In this document: positions 1 through 5,239 of the stretch, one piece after another
Layout of the letters: every line of letters begins with the position of its first letter
Position numbering within the stretch: position 1 is the first letter of the stretch
Source: Azonexus sp.
Lineage (GTDB): Bacteria > Pseudomonadota > Gammaproteobacteria > Burkholderiales > Rhodocyclaceae
Direction of reading: 5' to 3'
DNA: 5,239 nucleotides
Assembly (NCBI GenBank): GCA_031285115.1
Contig: JAITWU010000242.1
Coordinates: forward strand, 1-5,239
Program-made: the position numbers and the translations under genes
Notes under the pieces: model-generated
What the model was told of the DNA's origin: nothing
Database searches by the model: none
What the model saw: the letters and a program-made list of their open reading frames with translations, nothing else

Positions 1-37
1 CGAGGATGGTGGCGAGGATGGTGATTTGCCGTTTCAT
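1..37 (-). CDS. N-terminal fragment of an unidentified protein, possibly exported
   Basis: Only the first 12 codons lie in the window, read leftward from an ATG at 37-35: MKRQITILATIL. The start sits three bases after the yaaA stop (TGA-gcg-ATG), the usual spacing of co-transcribed genes. A Met-Lys-Arg start followed by a hydrophobic run looks like the beginning of a signal peptide or membrane anchor, but 12 residues do not prove this. No clear Shine-Dalgarno sequence precedes it, so it may rely on translational coupling to yaaA. The family cannot be recognised. Confidence 0.5.
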   Translation of the reverse strand, partial: MKRQITILATIL

Positions 38-40
38 CGC

Positions 41-814
41 TCACGCCTGCCGTCGGCGAAAAACCCAGGTTGTCGCGTCCGACGCTTCCGGCGCGAAGGC
101 GTAATCTTCGGCGGCAAAATCTTTCAGCCCTTCCGGCTCAGTCAGGCGATTGAGCACGGCAAAGCGCGTCATCAGGCCGCGCGCCCGTTTGGCATAGAAG
201 CTGACGATTTTGTAGCGGCCATTTTTCCAGTCCTCGAACACCGGCTGAATCACCGTTCCGGCAATTTTGCGCCCGACGGCGGCCTTGAAATATTCTTCAG
301 AAGCCAGATTGACGACAACGGGCCGCGCCATCTCGGCGAGTTCGGCATTGATCGCCTGCAACAAACGCTCGCCCCAGAAGGCGTAAAGGTCTTTGCCTGC
401 CGCATTGGCAAAGCGCGTGCCCATCTCCAGCCGGTAAGGCTGCATCAGGTCGAGCGGCCGCAACAGACCATACAGGCCGGAGAGAATGCGCACCTGCCGC
501 TGGGCAAAGGCGAGATCGTCGGCATTCAGCGTAGCCGCCGCCAGCCCGTCATAGACATCGCCCGCGAAAGCGAACGCCGCCTGCTTGGCGTTGGCGGGCG
601 TAAAAGGTCGCCGCCAATCGGCGTAACGATTGAAATTGAGCGCCGCCAGCGGATCGGAAAGGCCCATCAACCCGGCAATATCAGCGGGCGAAAGATGGCG
701 CAACTGGCGGATCAGGGTTTCCGACTGATCAAGAAAAGCGGGCTGGGTAAACTCTGCAACAGGCGGCGGCGTCTTGAAATCGAGGGTTTTGGCGGGGGAG
801 AGGAGGATCAGCAT
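41..814 (-). CDS. yaaA: Peroxide stress protein YaaA (DUF328/UPF0246 family)
   Basis: The product has 257 residues, essentially the length of E. coli YaaA (258). Family hallmarks are visible: the N-terminus [13 protein letters not shown], the central block [20 protein letters not shown] (109-128) followed by [15 protein letters not shown] (169-178), and the basic block [14 protein letters not shown] (205-218). In E. coli, YaaA is cytoplasmic, belongs to the OxyR response, and limits hydroxyl-radical damage by lowering free intracellular iron; a DNA-binding fold has been described for it. That role is family knowledge and is not shown here. The start is fixed by the conserved first residues, although the upstream bases contain no good Shine-Dalgarno sequence. 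The gene diverges from the SPFH unit and is followed three bases later by another minus-strand gene. It appears intact. Confidence 0.96.
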   Translation of the reverse strand: MLILLSPAKTLDFKTPPPVAEFTQPAFLDQSETLIRQLRHLSPADIAGLMGLSDPLAALNFNRYADWRRPFTPANAKQAAFAFAGDVYDGLAAATLNADDLAFAQRQVRILSGLYGLLRPLDLMQPYRLEMGTRFANAAGKDLYAFWGERLLQAINAELAEMARPVVVNLASEEYFKAAVGRKIAGTVIQPVFEDWKNGRYKIVSFYAKRARGLMTRFAVLNRLTEPEGLKDFAAEDYAFAPEASDATTWVFRRRQA

Positions 815-858
815 GGCGGGGATTGAACGGAAGGGATGTCGAGAATTTTACCGGTTGA

Positions 859-886
859 ATAATCCATCGCCATTTCCGGTTGGCAA
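859..886 (-). promoter_or_regulatory. Weak candidate sigma70 promoter for yaaA
   Basis: Read on the minus strand, TTGCCA (886-881) and GATTAT (864-859) are separated by 16 bases and would give a leader of about 40 bases before the yaaA start at 814. Each hexamer matches the consensus at four of six positions. CCGGTT occurs twice here on the plus strand (851-856 and 876-881, 25 bases apart), but I recognise no known operator, including an OxyR site. This is inference from motif spacing only. Confidence 0.25.
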
Positions 887-897
887 AGTCAAAAAAT

Positions 898-1005
898 TCA
901 GCGCCTTCGGGCCAAAAAATCTTCCGCAATGACCGAGCCGATGGCGGCCAGCTTCGCCAGCGCGCCAATTGCTAAACCGCGCGCCCCCTTGTGATAATGG
1001 CGCAC
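898..1005 (-). other. Protein-like small reading frame, possible small gene or 3' gene remnant
   Basis: On the minus strand a GTG at 1005-1003 opens 35 codons ending in TGA at 900-898. The translation includes LAIGALAKLAAIGSVIAEDF followed by LARRR: a hydrophobic stretch with a charged tail. Codons in the middle (GGC GCG CTG GCG AAG CTG GCC GCC ATC) look like those of real genes in this window, although the region lies between the divergent yaaA and SPFH genes. A faint AGG lies about eight bases upstream of the GTG. It overlaps the candidate promoter of the SPFH gene, which argues against it. No family is recognised. It could be a small protein, a decayed gene end, or chance in GC-rich DNA. 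Confidence 0.15.
969..998 (+). promoter_or_regulatory. Candidate sigma70 extended -10 promoter for the SPFH-DUF4178-DUF350-aminopropyltransferase unit
   Basis: TTGCTA (969-974) and GATAAT (993-998) are 18 bases apart. The -10 matches the consensus at five of six positions and is preceded by TG one base upstream (TGT-GATAAT), an extended -10. Transcription would begin near 1005, about 25 bases before the ATG at 1030 and just ahead of its ribosome site. This placement argues against the longer start at 991, which would lie inside the -10 element. Confidence 0.5.
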
Positions 1006-1016
1006 CTTATCGACCT

Positions 1017-1022
1017 GAGGAG
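1017..1022 (+). promoter_or_regulatory. Ribosome binding site deciding the SPFH start
   Basis: GAGGAG lies seven bases upstream of the ATG at 1030. The in-frame alternatives fit worse: the start at 991 has no such site and overlaps the promoter, and the ATG at 1039 would be 16 bases away. Confidence 0.75.
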
Positions 1023-1029
1023 CAAAGGC

Positions 1030-2064
1030 ATGGCGCTGATGGATTTCATCAAGAAACAGTTCATCGACATCATCCAGTGGACGGAAGAAGACGACGGTAC
1101 GCTGGCCTGGCGCTTTCCGATGCAGGATATGGAAATCCAGAACGGCGCGGCGCTGACGGTGCGCGAATCGCAAATGGCGGTGTTCGTCAATGAAGGCAAG
1201 GTCGCCGATGTTTTCGGCCCCGGCCAGTACAAGCTGACGACGCAAACGCTGCCGGTGCTGACTTACCTCAAGAACTGGGACAAGCTGTTTGAGTCGCCCT
1301 TCAAGAGCGATGTGTATTTTTTCAGCACGCGCCAGCAACTCGACCAGAAATGGGGGACGCCGCAGCCGATTACCGTGCGCGATGCCGATTTCGGCATGGT
1401 GCGCCTGCGCGCTTTCGGCAACTACACGTTTCGCGTCGCCGATCCCAAGCTGTTCTACACCGAAATTTCCGGCACCCGCGACCGCTATGCCGTGGCCGAT
1501 CTCGATGGACAGTTGCGGGCGCTGATGCTGCAAAATATCAGTAACGCGATTGCCGCCAGCGGCATTCCGTTCATTGATCTGGCGGCCAATCAGATGGCCT
1601 TTGCCGAGGCGCTCAAGAAGGGACTCGCGCCCGAATTCGCCAAACTCGGCCTGACGCTGGAAAGCACAACGGTACAAAACCTCTCGCTGCCCGATGAGTT
1701 GCAAAAGGTGCTCGACCAGCGCATCGGCATGGGCATGGTCGGCAACGACATGGGCAAGTTCATGCAGTACCAGACCGCCCAGGCCATCCCAAAAATGGCC
1801 GAGGGCGCGGCGGGCGGCGGCAGCGGCATTGCTGGCGACGCGATGGGGCTGGGCGCTGGCGTCGCTTTGGGGCAAGTGCTGGCGCAGAATCTCGCTCAGG
1901 GTTTGCGCCCCAATGCCGCCCTGGCTGAGGCAGCCGTCGTCCCGGTGAGCGCCAGCGATGTCATGGCGACGCTGGAAAAGCTCGGCGAACTCAAAGCCAA
2001 GGGCGTCCTGACGCAAGAAGAGTTCGACGCCAAAAAGGCGGAACTGCTCAAAAAACTGGTCTGA
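1030..2064 (+). CDS. SPFH/band-7 domain protein with C-terminal SHOCT domain (YdjI-like)
   Basis: The product has 344 residues from the ATG at 1030, chosen for its GAGGAG site and the upstream promoter. Residues about 11-235 form an SPFH domain of the soluble 'virion core protein'/YdjI type: IIQWTEEDDGTLAWRFP (14-30), then GAALTVRESQMAVFVNEGKVADVF (39-62) and GPGQYKLTT, later NYTFRVADPKLFY (131-143) and a helical segment with LPDELQKVLDQR (220-231). No membrane helix or signal peptide is visible, so any membrane association must be peripheral or partner-mediated. A Gly/Ala-rich linker (about 258-300) leads to a C-terminal SHOCT helix pair with KLGELKAKGVLTQEEFDAKK (317-336), typical of oligomerisation or tethering modules. 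In Bacillus, YdjI acts with a PspA-type protein and membrane partners. The neighbouring DUF4178 and DUF350 membrane proteins are likely partners here (inference). The exact function is unknown. Confidence 0.9.
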   Translation: MALMDFIKKQFIDIIQWTEEDDGTLAWRFPMQDMEIQNGAALTVRESQMAVFVNEGKVADVFGPGQYKLTTQTLPVLTYLKNWDKLFESPFKSDVYFFSTRQQLDQKWGTPQPITVRDADFGMVRLRAFGNYTFRVADPKLFYTEISGTRDRYAVADLDGQLRALMLQNISNAIAASGIPFIDLAANQMAFAEALKKGLAPEFAKLGLTLESTTVQNLSLPDELQKVLDQRIGMGMVGNDMGKFMQYQTAQAIPKMAEGAAGGGSGIAGDAMGLGAGVALGQVLAQNLAQGLRPNAALAEAAVVPVSASDVMATLEKLGELKAKGVLTQEEFDAKKAELLKKLV

Positions 2065-2194
2065 CGCGCCTTTATGCCAGCCAGAAAAAAGAATTCGAGG
2101 TGTTTTGCCGCGCAATCTTCACCGTCAAAGCCAAAATCGTCGTCAATGGACAGAAAATTGCCGGGAACGATTTTTGATGCAGCCCGTATAGGTT
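2065..2194 (+). other. 130-base gap between the SPFH and DUF4178 genes
   Basis: I see no convincing terminator hairpin and no well-spaced promoter, so transcription probably reads through. The stretch is less GC-rich than its surroundings and contains two A6 runs nearby (2050-2055 in the SPFH end, 2085-2090 here). One frame is open from inside the SPFH gene to a TGA at 2175-2177 and translates into protein-like sequence (FTVKAKIVVNGQKIAGNDF at its end). That TGA overlaps an ATG (TGATG, 2175-2179) in the DUF4178 frame, but this ATG reads only four codons before a TAG at 2189-2191. A 43-codon ORF at 2074-2205 also exists but shows no coding character. The gap may be a leader or decayed coding sequence. 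Confidence 0.4.
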
Positions 2195-3685
2195 ATGGGT
2201 TCTGAACAGCAAAACAACGCCCGGCAGCGTTTCTACCGCGCGCCCTGTCCCGGCTGCGGCGCGCCGGTCGAATTCCACTCGGCGCAATCGACGCACGCGG
2301 TGTGCGCCTATTGCCGCACGACGGTGGCGCGCGATGGCGACACGCTCAAGCGCGTCGGTCGTCTGGCCGAACTGTTCGATGATTTCAGCCCCTTGCAGAT
2401 CGGCGCGACGGGCCGCGACGGACAGCGCGGCTTCGTGCTGGTCGGGCGGCTGCAATACGCCTATGCAGAAGGGCGCTGGACGGAATGGGTGACGGCCTTT
2501 GATGACGGCGGGCCGAACGGCATTCTCAGCGAAGATAACGGCGCTTACGTTTTTGCCAAAGCGGCGGCGCCTGCCGAGAGAATCCCCGCCATTTCGACGC
2601 TGGCTCTTGGCAAGTCGATGGCATTGGGTGGGCAGTCCTATACCGTCGCCTCGATTGAGCAGGTAACGCTGGCTTCGGCGCAGGGCGAACTGTCGCGCCT
2701 GCCGCAGCTCAACCGCCCCTTTGCTGTGGTTGAGTTGCGCAACGAGCAGGATCAGGTGCTCAGTCTCGACTACGGCAGCAATCCACCTGCTGTCTGGCTG
2801 GGAACGCCGGTGCAGTTGGCCGATTTGCAACTGCGCGGCCTGCGTGACGAATCGGTCAAAAACGAACAGGGCCGCTCGTTCAACTGCCCGCAGTGCGGTT
2901 CACCGGTGACGGTGCAACTGGAAAAGGCGCAGAGCGTCACCTGTCCGGGTTGCCACAGCCTGATTGATATTGCCGACGGCATCGGCGGCGAGTTGCGCCA
3001 CGCGCAGCAAAAAGAGGCGGTGCGCCCGCTCATTCCACTCGGCGCAAGCGGCGTGTTGCAAGACGAGACGTGGCAGGTAATCGGTTTTCAGCGCCGCCAG
3101 GGCCAAGCCCCCGACGATGACGAGCGCTTCATCTGGGACGAGTACCTGCTCTACAACAAGAACAAAGGTTTTCGCTTTCTCGTCGATGCCAGCGACGGCT
3201 GGAGCCTGGTCGCCCCGGCGACGGGCGCGCCCAGGCTGAGCGGCAATCTCGCCAGCTACAAGGGCCAGTCCTTTCGACTGGAATGGGCGTACCGTGCCGA
3301 AACCCTCTATGTCGCGGGCGAGTTTTACTGGCAGGTCGAACGCGGGCAGAGCACCGACAACAAGGATTTTCGCGGCGGCAACAAACTCCTCTCGCTGGAA
3401 AGCTCGCCCCACGAGCAGGTCTGGTCTTATGGCGAAAAGATCGACAGCGATCTGGTCGCCCGTATGTTCAACATCGACCCCGGCAAACTCCGGCGCGGCG
3501 ATGCCCTGCCGGTCAGCGATCTCTTGCGCGACGGCGGCAAAGTGATGGGGTGGATTTTTGTAACCATGCTGCTCATCGTGATGCTGGTCTCGGAATGCCG
3601 CCGTGACGATGGCAGCAGTTCGGTCGGTTCGGGCGGTTTGGGCCGCGGCTACGGCAGCTATTCCAGCGGCGGCGGTCATAAATGA
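2195..3685 (+). CDS. DUF4178 protein with two zinc ribbons and a C-terminal membrane anchor
   Basis: The 496-residue product has an apparently duplicated layout. Zinc ribbon 1 has C18/C21 and C37/C40 (CPGC, CAYC). DUF4178 copy 1 covers about 65-215 and carries GRLQYAYAEGRWTEWVTAFD (84-103) and LSEDNGAYVF (111-120). Zinc ribbon 2 has C231/C234 and C250/C253 (CPQC, CPGC). DUF4178 copy 2 covers about 285-420, with FIWDEYLLYN (312-321) and GWSLVAP (335-341). One hydrophobic helix (about 449-466, GKVMGWIFVTMLLIVMLV) is followed by a Gly/Ser-rich tail ending SSGGGHK. The ribbons and DUF4178 domains are probably cytoplasmic with the protein tail-anchored (inference). The family has no established biochemical role but often sits beside SPFH, DUF350 and spermidine-synthase-like genes. 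The ATG at 2195 lacks a Shine-Dalgarno sequence; a stop codon lies one codon upstream, so no earlier in-frame start is possible. The DUF350 gene follows after 24 bases. Confidence 0.88.
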   Translation: MGSEQQNNARQRFYRAPCPGCGAPVEFHSAQSTHAVCAYCRTTVARDGDTLKRVGRLAELFDDFSPLQIGATGRDGQRGFVLVGRLQYAYAEGRWTEWVTAFDDGGPNGILSEDNGAYVFAKAAAPAERIPAISTLALGKSMALGGQSYTVASIEQVTLASAQGELSRLPQLNRPFAVVELRNEQDQVLSLDYGSNPPAVWLGTPVQLADLQLRGLRDESVKNEQGRSFNCPQCGSPVTVQLEKAQSVTCPGCHSLIDIADGIGGELRHAQQKEAVRPLIPLGASGVLQDETWQVIGFQRRQGQAPDDDERFIWDEYLLYNKNKGFRFLVDASDGWSLVAPATGAPRLSGNLASYKGQSFRLEWAYRAETLYVAGEFYWQVERGQSTDNKDFRGGNKLLSLESSPHEQVWSYGEKIDSDLVARMFNIDPGKLRRGDALPVSDLLRDGGKVMGWIFVTMLLIVMLVSECRRDDGSSSVGSGGLGRGYGSYSSGGGHK

Positions 3686-3696
3686 TTTTTTTATTC

Positions 3697-3701
3697 GGAG
3701 G
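3697..3701 (+). promoter_or_regulatory. Strong ribosome binding site of the DUF350 gene
   Basis: GGAGG lies eight bases before the ATG at 3710, within the 24-base gap after the DUF4178 stop. It is one of only two clear Shine-Dalgarno sites in the unit (the other precedes the SPFH gene), so the small membrane protein may be made in greater amounts than its flanking neighbours. Confidence 0.7.
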
Positions 3702-3709
3702 GTTGCATC

Positions 3710-3928
3710 ATGGGATTTGATTGGTTCAAGCTCGACACCATCCTCGCCTCAGTCGTCTATGCCGTACTCGGCGTCGTCGTCTTCTGGATCTCTTTCATCA
3801 TCATCGACAAACTCACGCCCTATGACCTGTGGGATGAAATTGTCGAGAAGCAGAACATGGCCCTCGGCATGGTGGTCGCGGCGATGAGTCTGGGCATCTG
3901 TGTCATTGTCGCTGCGGCGATCCATTGA
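3710..3928 (+). CDS. DUF350 small inner-membrane protein
   Basis: The product has 72 residues with two predicted membrane helices (about 10-32 and 50-70) joined by a short charged loop. The loop carries the family signature DKLTPYDLWDEIVEKQNMA (33-51), with the conserved Asp, Pro, Asp and Asn characteristic of DUF350. E. coli YjfL, as I recall it, is longer with more helices, so this is a compact single-unit form. The function of DUF350 is unknown. Family members repeatedly accompany polyamine-ligating or polyamine-synthesising enzymes, DUF4178 proteins and SPFH or PspA proteins. This gene lies directly between a DUF4178 gene and an aminopropyltransferase gene, which fits that pattern. Its stop codon overlaps the TTG start of the next gene, suggesting coupled translation. 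Confidence 0.9.
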   Translation: MGFDWFKLDTILASVVYAVLGVVVFWISFIIIDKLTPYDLWDEIVEKQNMALGMVVAAMSLGICVIVAAAIH

Positions 3929-5232
3929 GCGAGCCGTCCGCCGCGCCAGCCGCCTTACCTGACGAGGCGCCGCAGCCGGTCGCCCTGGCGCTGCTTGCCT
4001 GCGTCTTTGTCGTCGCCGCCTGCGGACTGGTTTATGAGTTGAGCGCCGGGGCGCTCAGTTCCTATCTGCTTGGCGATTCCGTCTTGCAGTTTTCCACCGT
4101 CATCGGCGCCTACCTGTTTGCCATGGGGGTTGGTTCGTGGCTGTCGCGTTATCTCGAACGGCAGTTACCGGCGCATTTTCTGCGCATCGAACTGCTGGCG
4201 GCGCTGGTCGGCGGCACGCTGCCAGCGACCTTGTTTCTCATCAACGCTTATGCGCCCGACGCCTTCCGCTTTCTGCTCTATGTGCTGGTCGGGCTGGTCG
4301 GCATTCTGGTCGGGCTGGAAATTCCGCTGGTGATGCGCATCCTCAAGCGCCGGGTGCAGTTCAAGGCGCTGGTGTCGCAGGTGCTGACCTTCGATTATCT
4401 CGGCGCGCTGGCCGTGTCGATCGCCTTTCCCCTCGTCCTCGTGCCGCATCTCGGGATGATCCGCACCGGCCTTCTGTTTGGCGTGATGAACGCGCTGGTC
4501 GCAGTATGGACGCTGTGGCTGTTCCGCCACGAACTGCGCCGCCTGCGGGCGCACGGGCTGGCCTGCGCCGGTACGCTCGGCATCCTCGCCGCCGGTTTTG
4601 CGCTGGCCGAGCGAATCACCACCCTGGGCGAAGAAAAGTTTTATCAGGAAACCATCGTGTTCAGCGCCGATTCGCCCTGGCAGCGCATTGTCGTGACGCA
4701 TGGCAACGGCGGTTACCGCCTCTTTTTGAACGGCAATCTCCAGTTTGCCCAACGCGACGAGTACCGCTACCACGAAGCCCTGGTACACCCGGCGATGGCC
4801 GCTTTCGGCGCGCCGCGCAAGGTCGCCGTGCTCGGCGGCGGCGACGGCATGGCCGTGCGCGAAATTCTCAAATACCCGTCGGTCGACAGTGTCACCCTGG
4901 TCGAACTCGACCCGCAAATGACCACCCTGTTCCGCCAGCACCCGCAACTGACGGCCTTGAACGGCAATGCCCTCAACTCGCCCAAGGTGCGCATCATCAA
5001 CCGCGACGCCTTTCGCTGGCTGGAAGAGGACGACGATTATTTCGACGTGATCGTCGTCGACTTCCCCGACCCGACCAATTTCGCCATCGGCAAGCTGTAC
5101 ACCGAATCGTTCTACGCCCTGCTCGGCCAACGCCTGTCGGCGAGCGGTTATGCCGTGATCCAGACGACTTCGCCGCTGATCGCCCGCCGCAGCTTCTGGA
5201 CGGTAGACAAACCATCGAGGCCGCTGGCCTGA
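3925..5232 (+). CDS. Membrane-embedded spermidine synthase-like aminopropyltransferase (apparent 3' frameshift)
   Basis: The frame gives 435 residues. The N-terminal half has about seven predicted membrane helices (roughly 18-38, 53-75, 86-108, 112-138, 154-176, 178-200, 209-228). The C-terminal half is a spermidine-synthase fold: DEYRYHEALVHPAM (278-291), the AdoMet-binding GGGDG (304-308), the acidic ELD (327-329), NRDAF (359-363) and the active-site-type VVDFPDP (377-383). Such enzymes transfer an aminopropyl group from decarboxylated AdoMet to an amine; the acceptor here is unknown. The TTG start overlaps the DUF350 TGA (TTGA, 3925-3928); no in-frame ATG lies nearby and no Shine-Dalgarno sequence is clear, so coupling is likely. 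The last six residues (PSRPLA) look wrong: shifting frame at 5209-5211 restores TIEAAGLTA, which fits the family and runs to the window edge. The true protein is therefore probably longer and ends outside the window. Confidence 0.88.
   Translation: MSEPSAAPAALPDEAPQPVALALLACVFVVAACGLVYELSAGALSSYLLGDSVLQFSTVIGAYLFAMGVGSWLSRYLERQLPAHFLRIELLAALVGGTLPATLFLINAYAPDAFRFLLYVLVGLVGILVGLEIPLVMRILKRRVQFKALVSQVLTFDYLGALAVSIAFPLVLVPHLGMIRTGLLFGVMNALVAVWTLWLFRHELRRLRAHGLACAGTLGILAAGFALAERITTLGEEKFYQETIVFSADSPWQRIVVTHGNGGYRLFLNGNLQFAQRDEYRYHEALVHPAMAAFGAPRKVAVLGGGDGMAVREILKYPSVDSVTLVELDPQMTTLFRQHPQLTALNGNALNSPKVRIINRDAFRWLEEDDDYFDVIVVDFPDPTNFAIGKLYTESFYALLGQRLSASGYAVIQTTSPLIARRSFWTVDKPSRPLA
5209..5211 (+). 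other. Probable one-base deletion (frameshift) in the aminopropyltransferase gene
   Basis: The codons TGG ACG GTA GAC AAA (W-T-V-D-K) are followed in frame by CCA TCG AGG CCG CTG GCC TGA. If the AAA run had one more A, the reading would be ACC ATC GAG GCC GCT GGC CTG ACC GCC, giving T-I-E-A-A-G-L-T-A. This is the expected helix after SFWTVDK in this family and stays open to the last base. The missing base lies in an A run, so an assembly or sequencing error is as likely as a real mutation. Confidence 0.75.
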
Positions 5233-5239
5233 CCGCCAC

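Noticed and set aside
26..826. 266-codon plus-strand open frame
   Set aside because: It is the mirror of yaaA, whose product has clear family motifs. The plus-strand translation is Arg/Gln-rich with no recognisable domain, as expected for antisense frames in GC-rich genes.
903..912. GCC-TTCG-GGC hairpin near A/T runs as a possible terminator
   Set aside because: The stem is only three base pairs and no proper U-tract follows directly on either strand.
991..1029. Longer SPFH start giving 13 extra residues (MIMAHLIDLRSKG)
   Set aside because: The ATA-ATG region overlaps the -10 element candidate, there is no ribosome site, and GAGGAG is ideally spaced for the ATG at 1030.
898..2115. 405-codon minus-strand open frame spanning the SPFH gene
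   Set aside because: Nearly all of it is antisense to the SPFH coding region and rich in His, Arg and Gln. Only its final 35 codons, outside the SPFH gene, look protein-like, and these are reported separately.
2074..2205. 43-codon plus-strand ORF in the gap before the DUF4178 gene
   Set aside because: It is Lys/Ser-rich with no ribosome site and no gene-like codon pattern, and it overlaps the DUF4178 start in another frame.
2072..2830. 252-codon minus-strand open frame opposite the DUF4178 gene
   Set aside because: The translation is Arg/Ala-rich with no domain, and the plus strand has intact zinc ribbons and DUF4178 motifs over the same bases.
2900..3679. 259-codon minus-strand open frame opposite the DUF4178 3' half
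   Set aside because: It is an antisense mirror frame with low-complexity Ala-rich sequence and no recognisable family.
4285..4318. 13-base direct repeat CTGGTCGGGCTGG, 21 bases apart
   Set aside because: It encodes the repeating Leu-Val-Gly pattern of a membrane helix (LVGLVGILVGL) and is explained by codon preference rather than a mobile or regulatory repeat.
4165..5130. 321-codon minus-strand open frame opposite the aminopropyltransferase
   Set aside because: It is an antisense mirror frame; the plus strand carries GGGDG and the other catalytic motifs.
1..5239. CRISPR arrays, tRNA or rRNA genes, insertion sequences, attachment sites
   Set aside because: I found no spaced repeats, cloverleaf-like segments, transposase motifs or terminal inverted repeats. 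The window reads as ordinary chromosomal genes.

Overview
The window is GC-rich, tightly packed bacterial DNA with strong G/C bias at third codon positions. Gene content and protein style (a YaaA of E. coli length, and a membrane-embedded spermidine-synthase-like protein beside SPFH, DUF4178 and DUF350 genes) suggest a Gram-negative proteobacterium. A betaproteobacterium, possibly Rhodocyclales-like, is my best guess from memory. There is no rRNA or other taxonomic marker to confirm it.

Left part (1-814, minus strand): a complete yaaA gene (peroxide stress / DUF328 family), followed three bases later by the first 12 codons of a second minus-strand gene that runs off the left edge.

Divergent intergenic region (815-1029): it holds a fairly convincing sigma70-type, extended -10 promoter for the rightward genes (969-998), a weaker candidate for yaaA (859-886), and an unexplained protein-like minus-strand reading frame (898-1005).

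Right part (1030 to the end, plus strand): an apparent four-gene unit. (1) A soluble SPFH/band-7 protein with a C-terminal SHOCT helix pair, similar in type to Bacillus YdjI. (2) After a 130-base gap, a 496-residue protein with two zinc ribbons, two DUF4178 domains and one C-terminal membrane helix with a Gly/Ser tail. (3) A 72-residue two-helix DUF350 membrane protein. (4) An aminopropyltransferase with seven predicted membrane helices followed by a spermidine-synthase domain; its TTG start overlaps the DUF350 stop. The last gene appears frameshifted near its 3' end: one A seems to be missing at 5209-5211, after which family-like sequence continues in another frame to the window edge.

How the genes may work together (inference): the set resembles the envelope-associated polyamine gene clusters seen in many bacteria, where a membrane aminopropyltransferase is accompanied by SPFH, DUF4178 and DUF350 proteins. 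The SPFH and DUF4178 proteins would scaffold or recruit, DUF350 would be a membrane partner, and the enzyme would make or attach an aminopropyl product at the membrane. The substrate is unknown. A source of decarboxylated AdoMet (an AdoMet decarboxylase) is not visible and may lie beyond the right edge.
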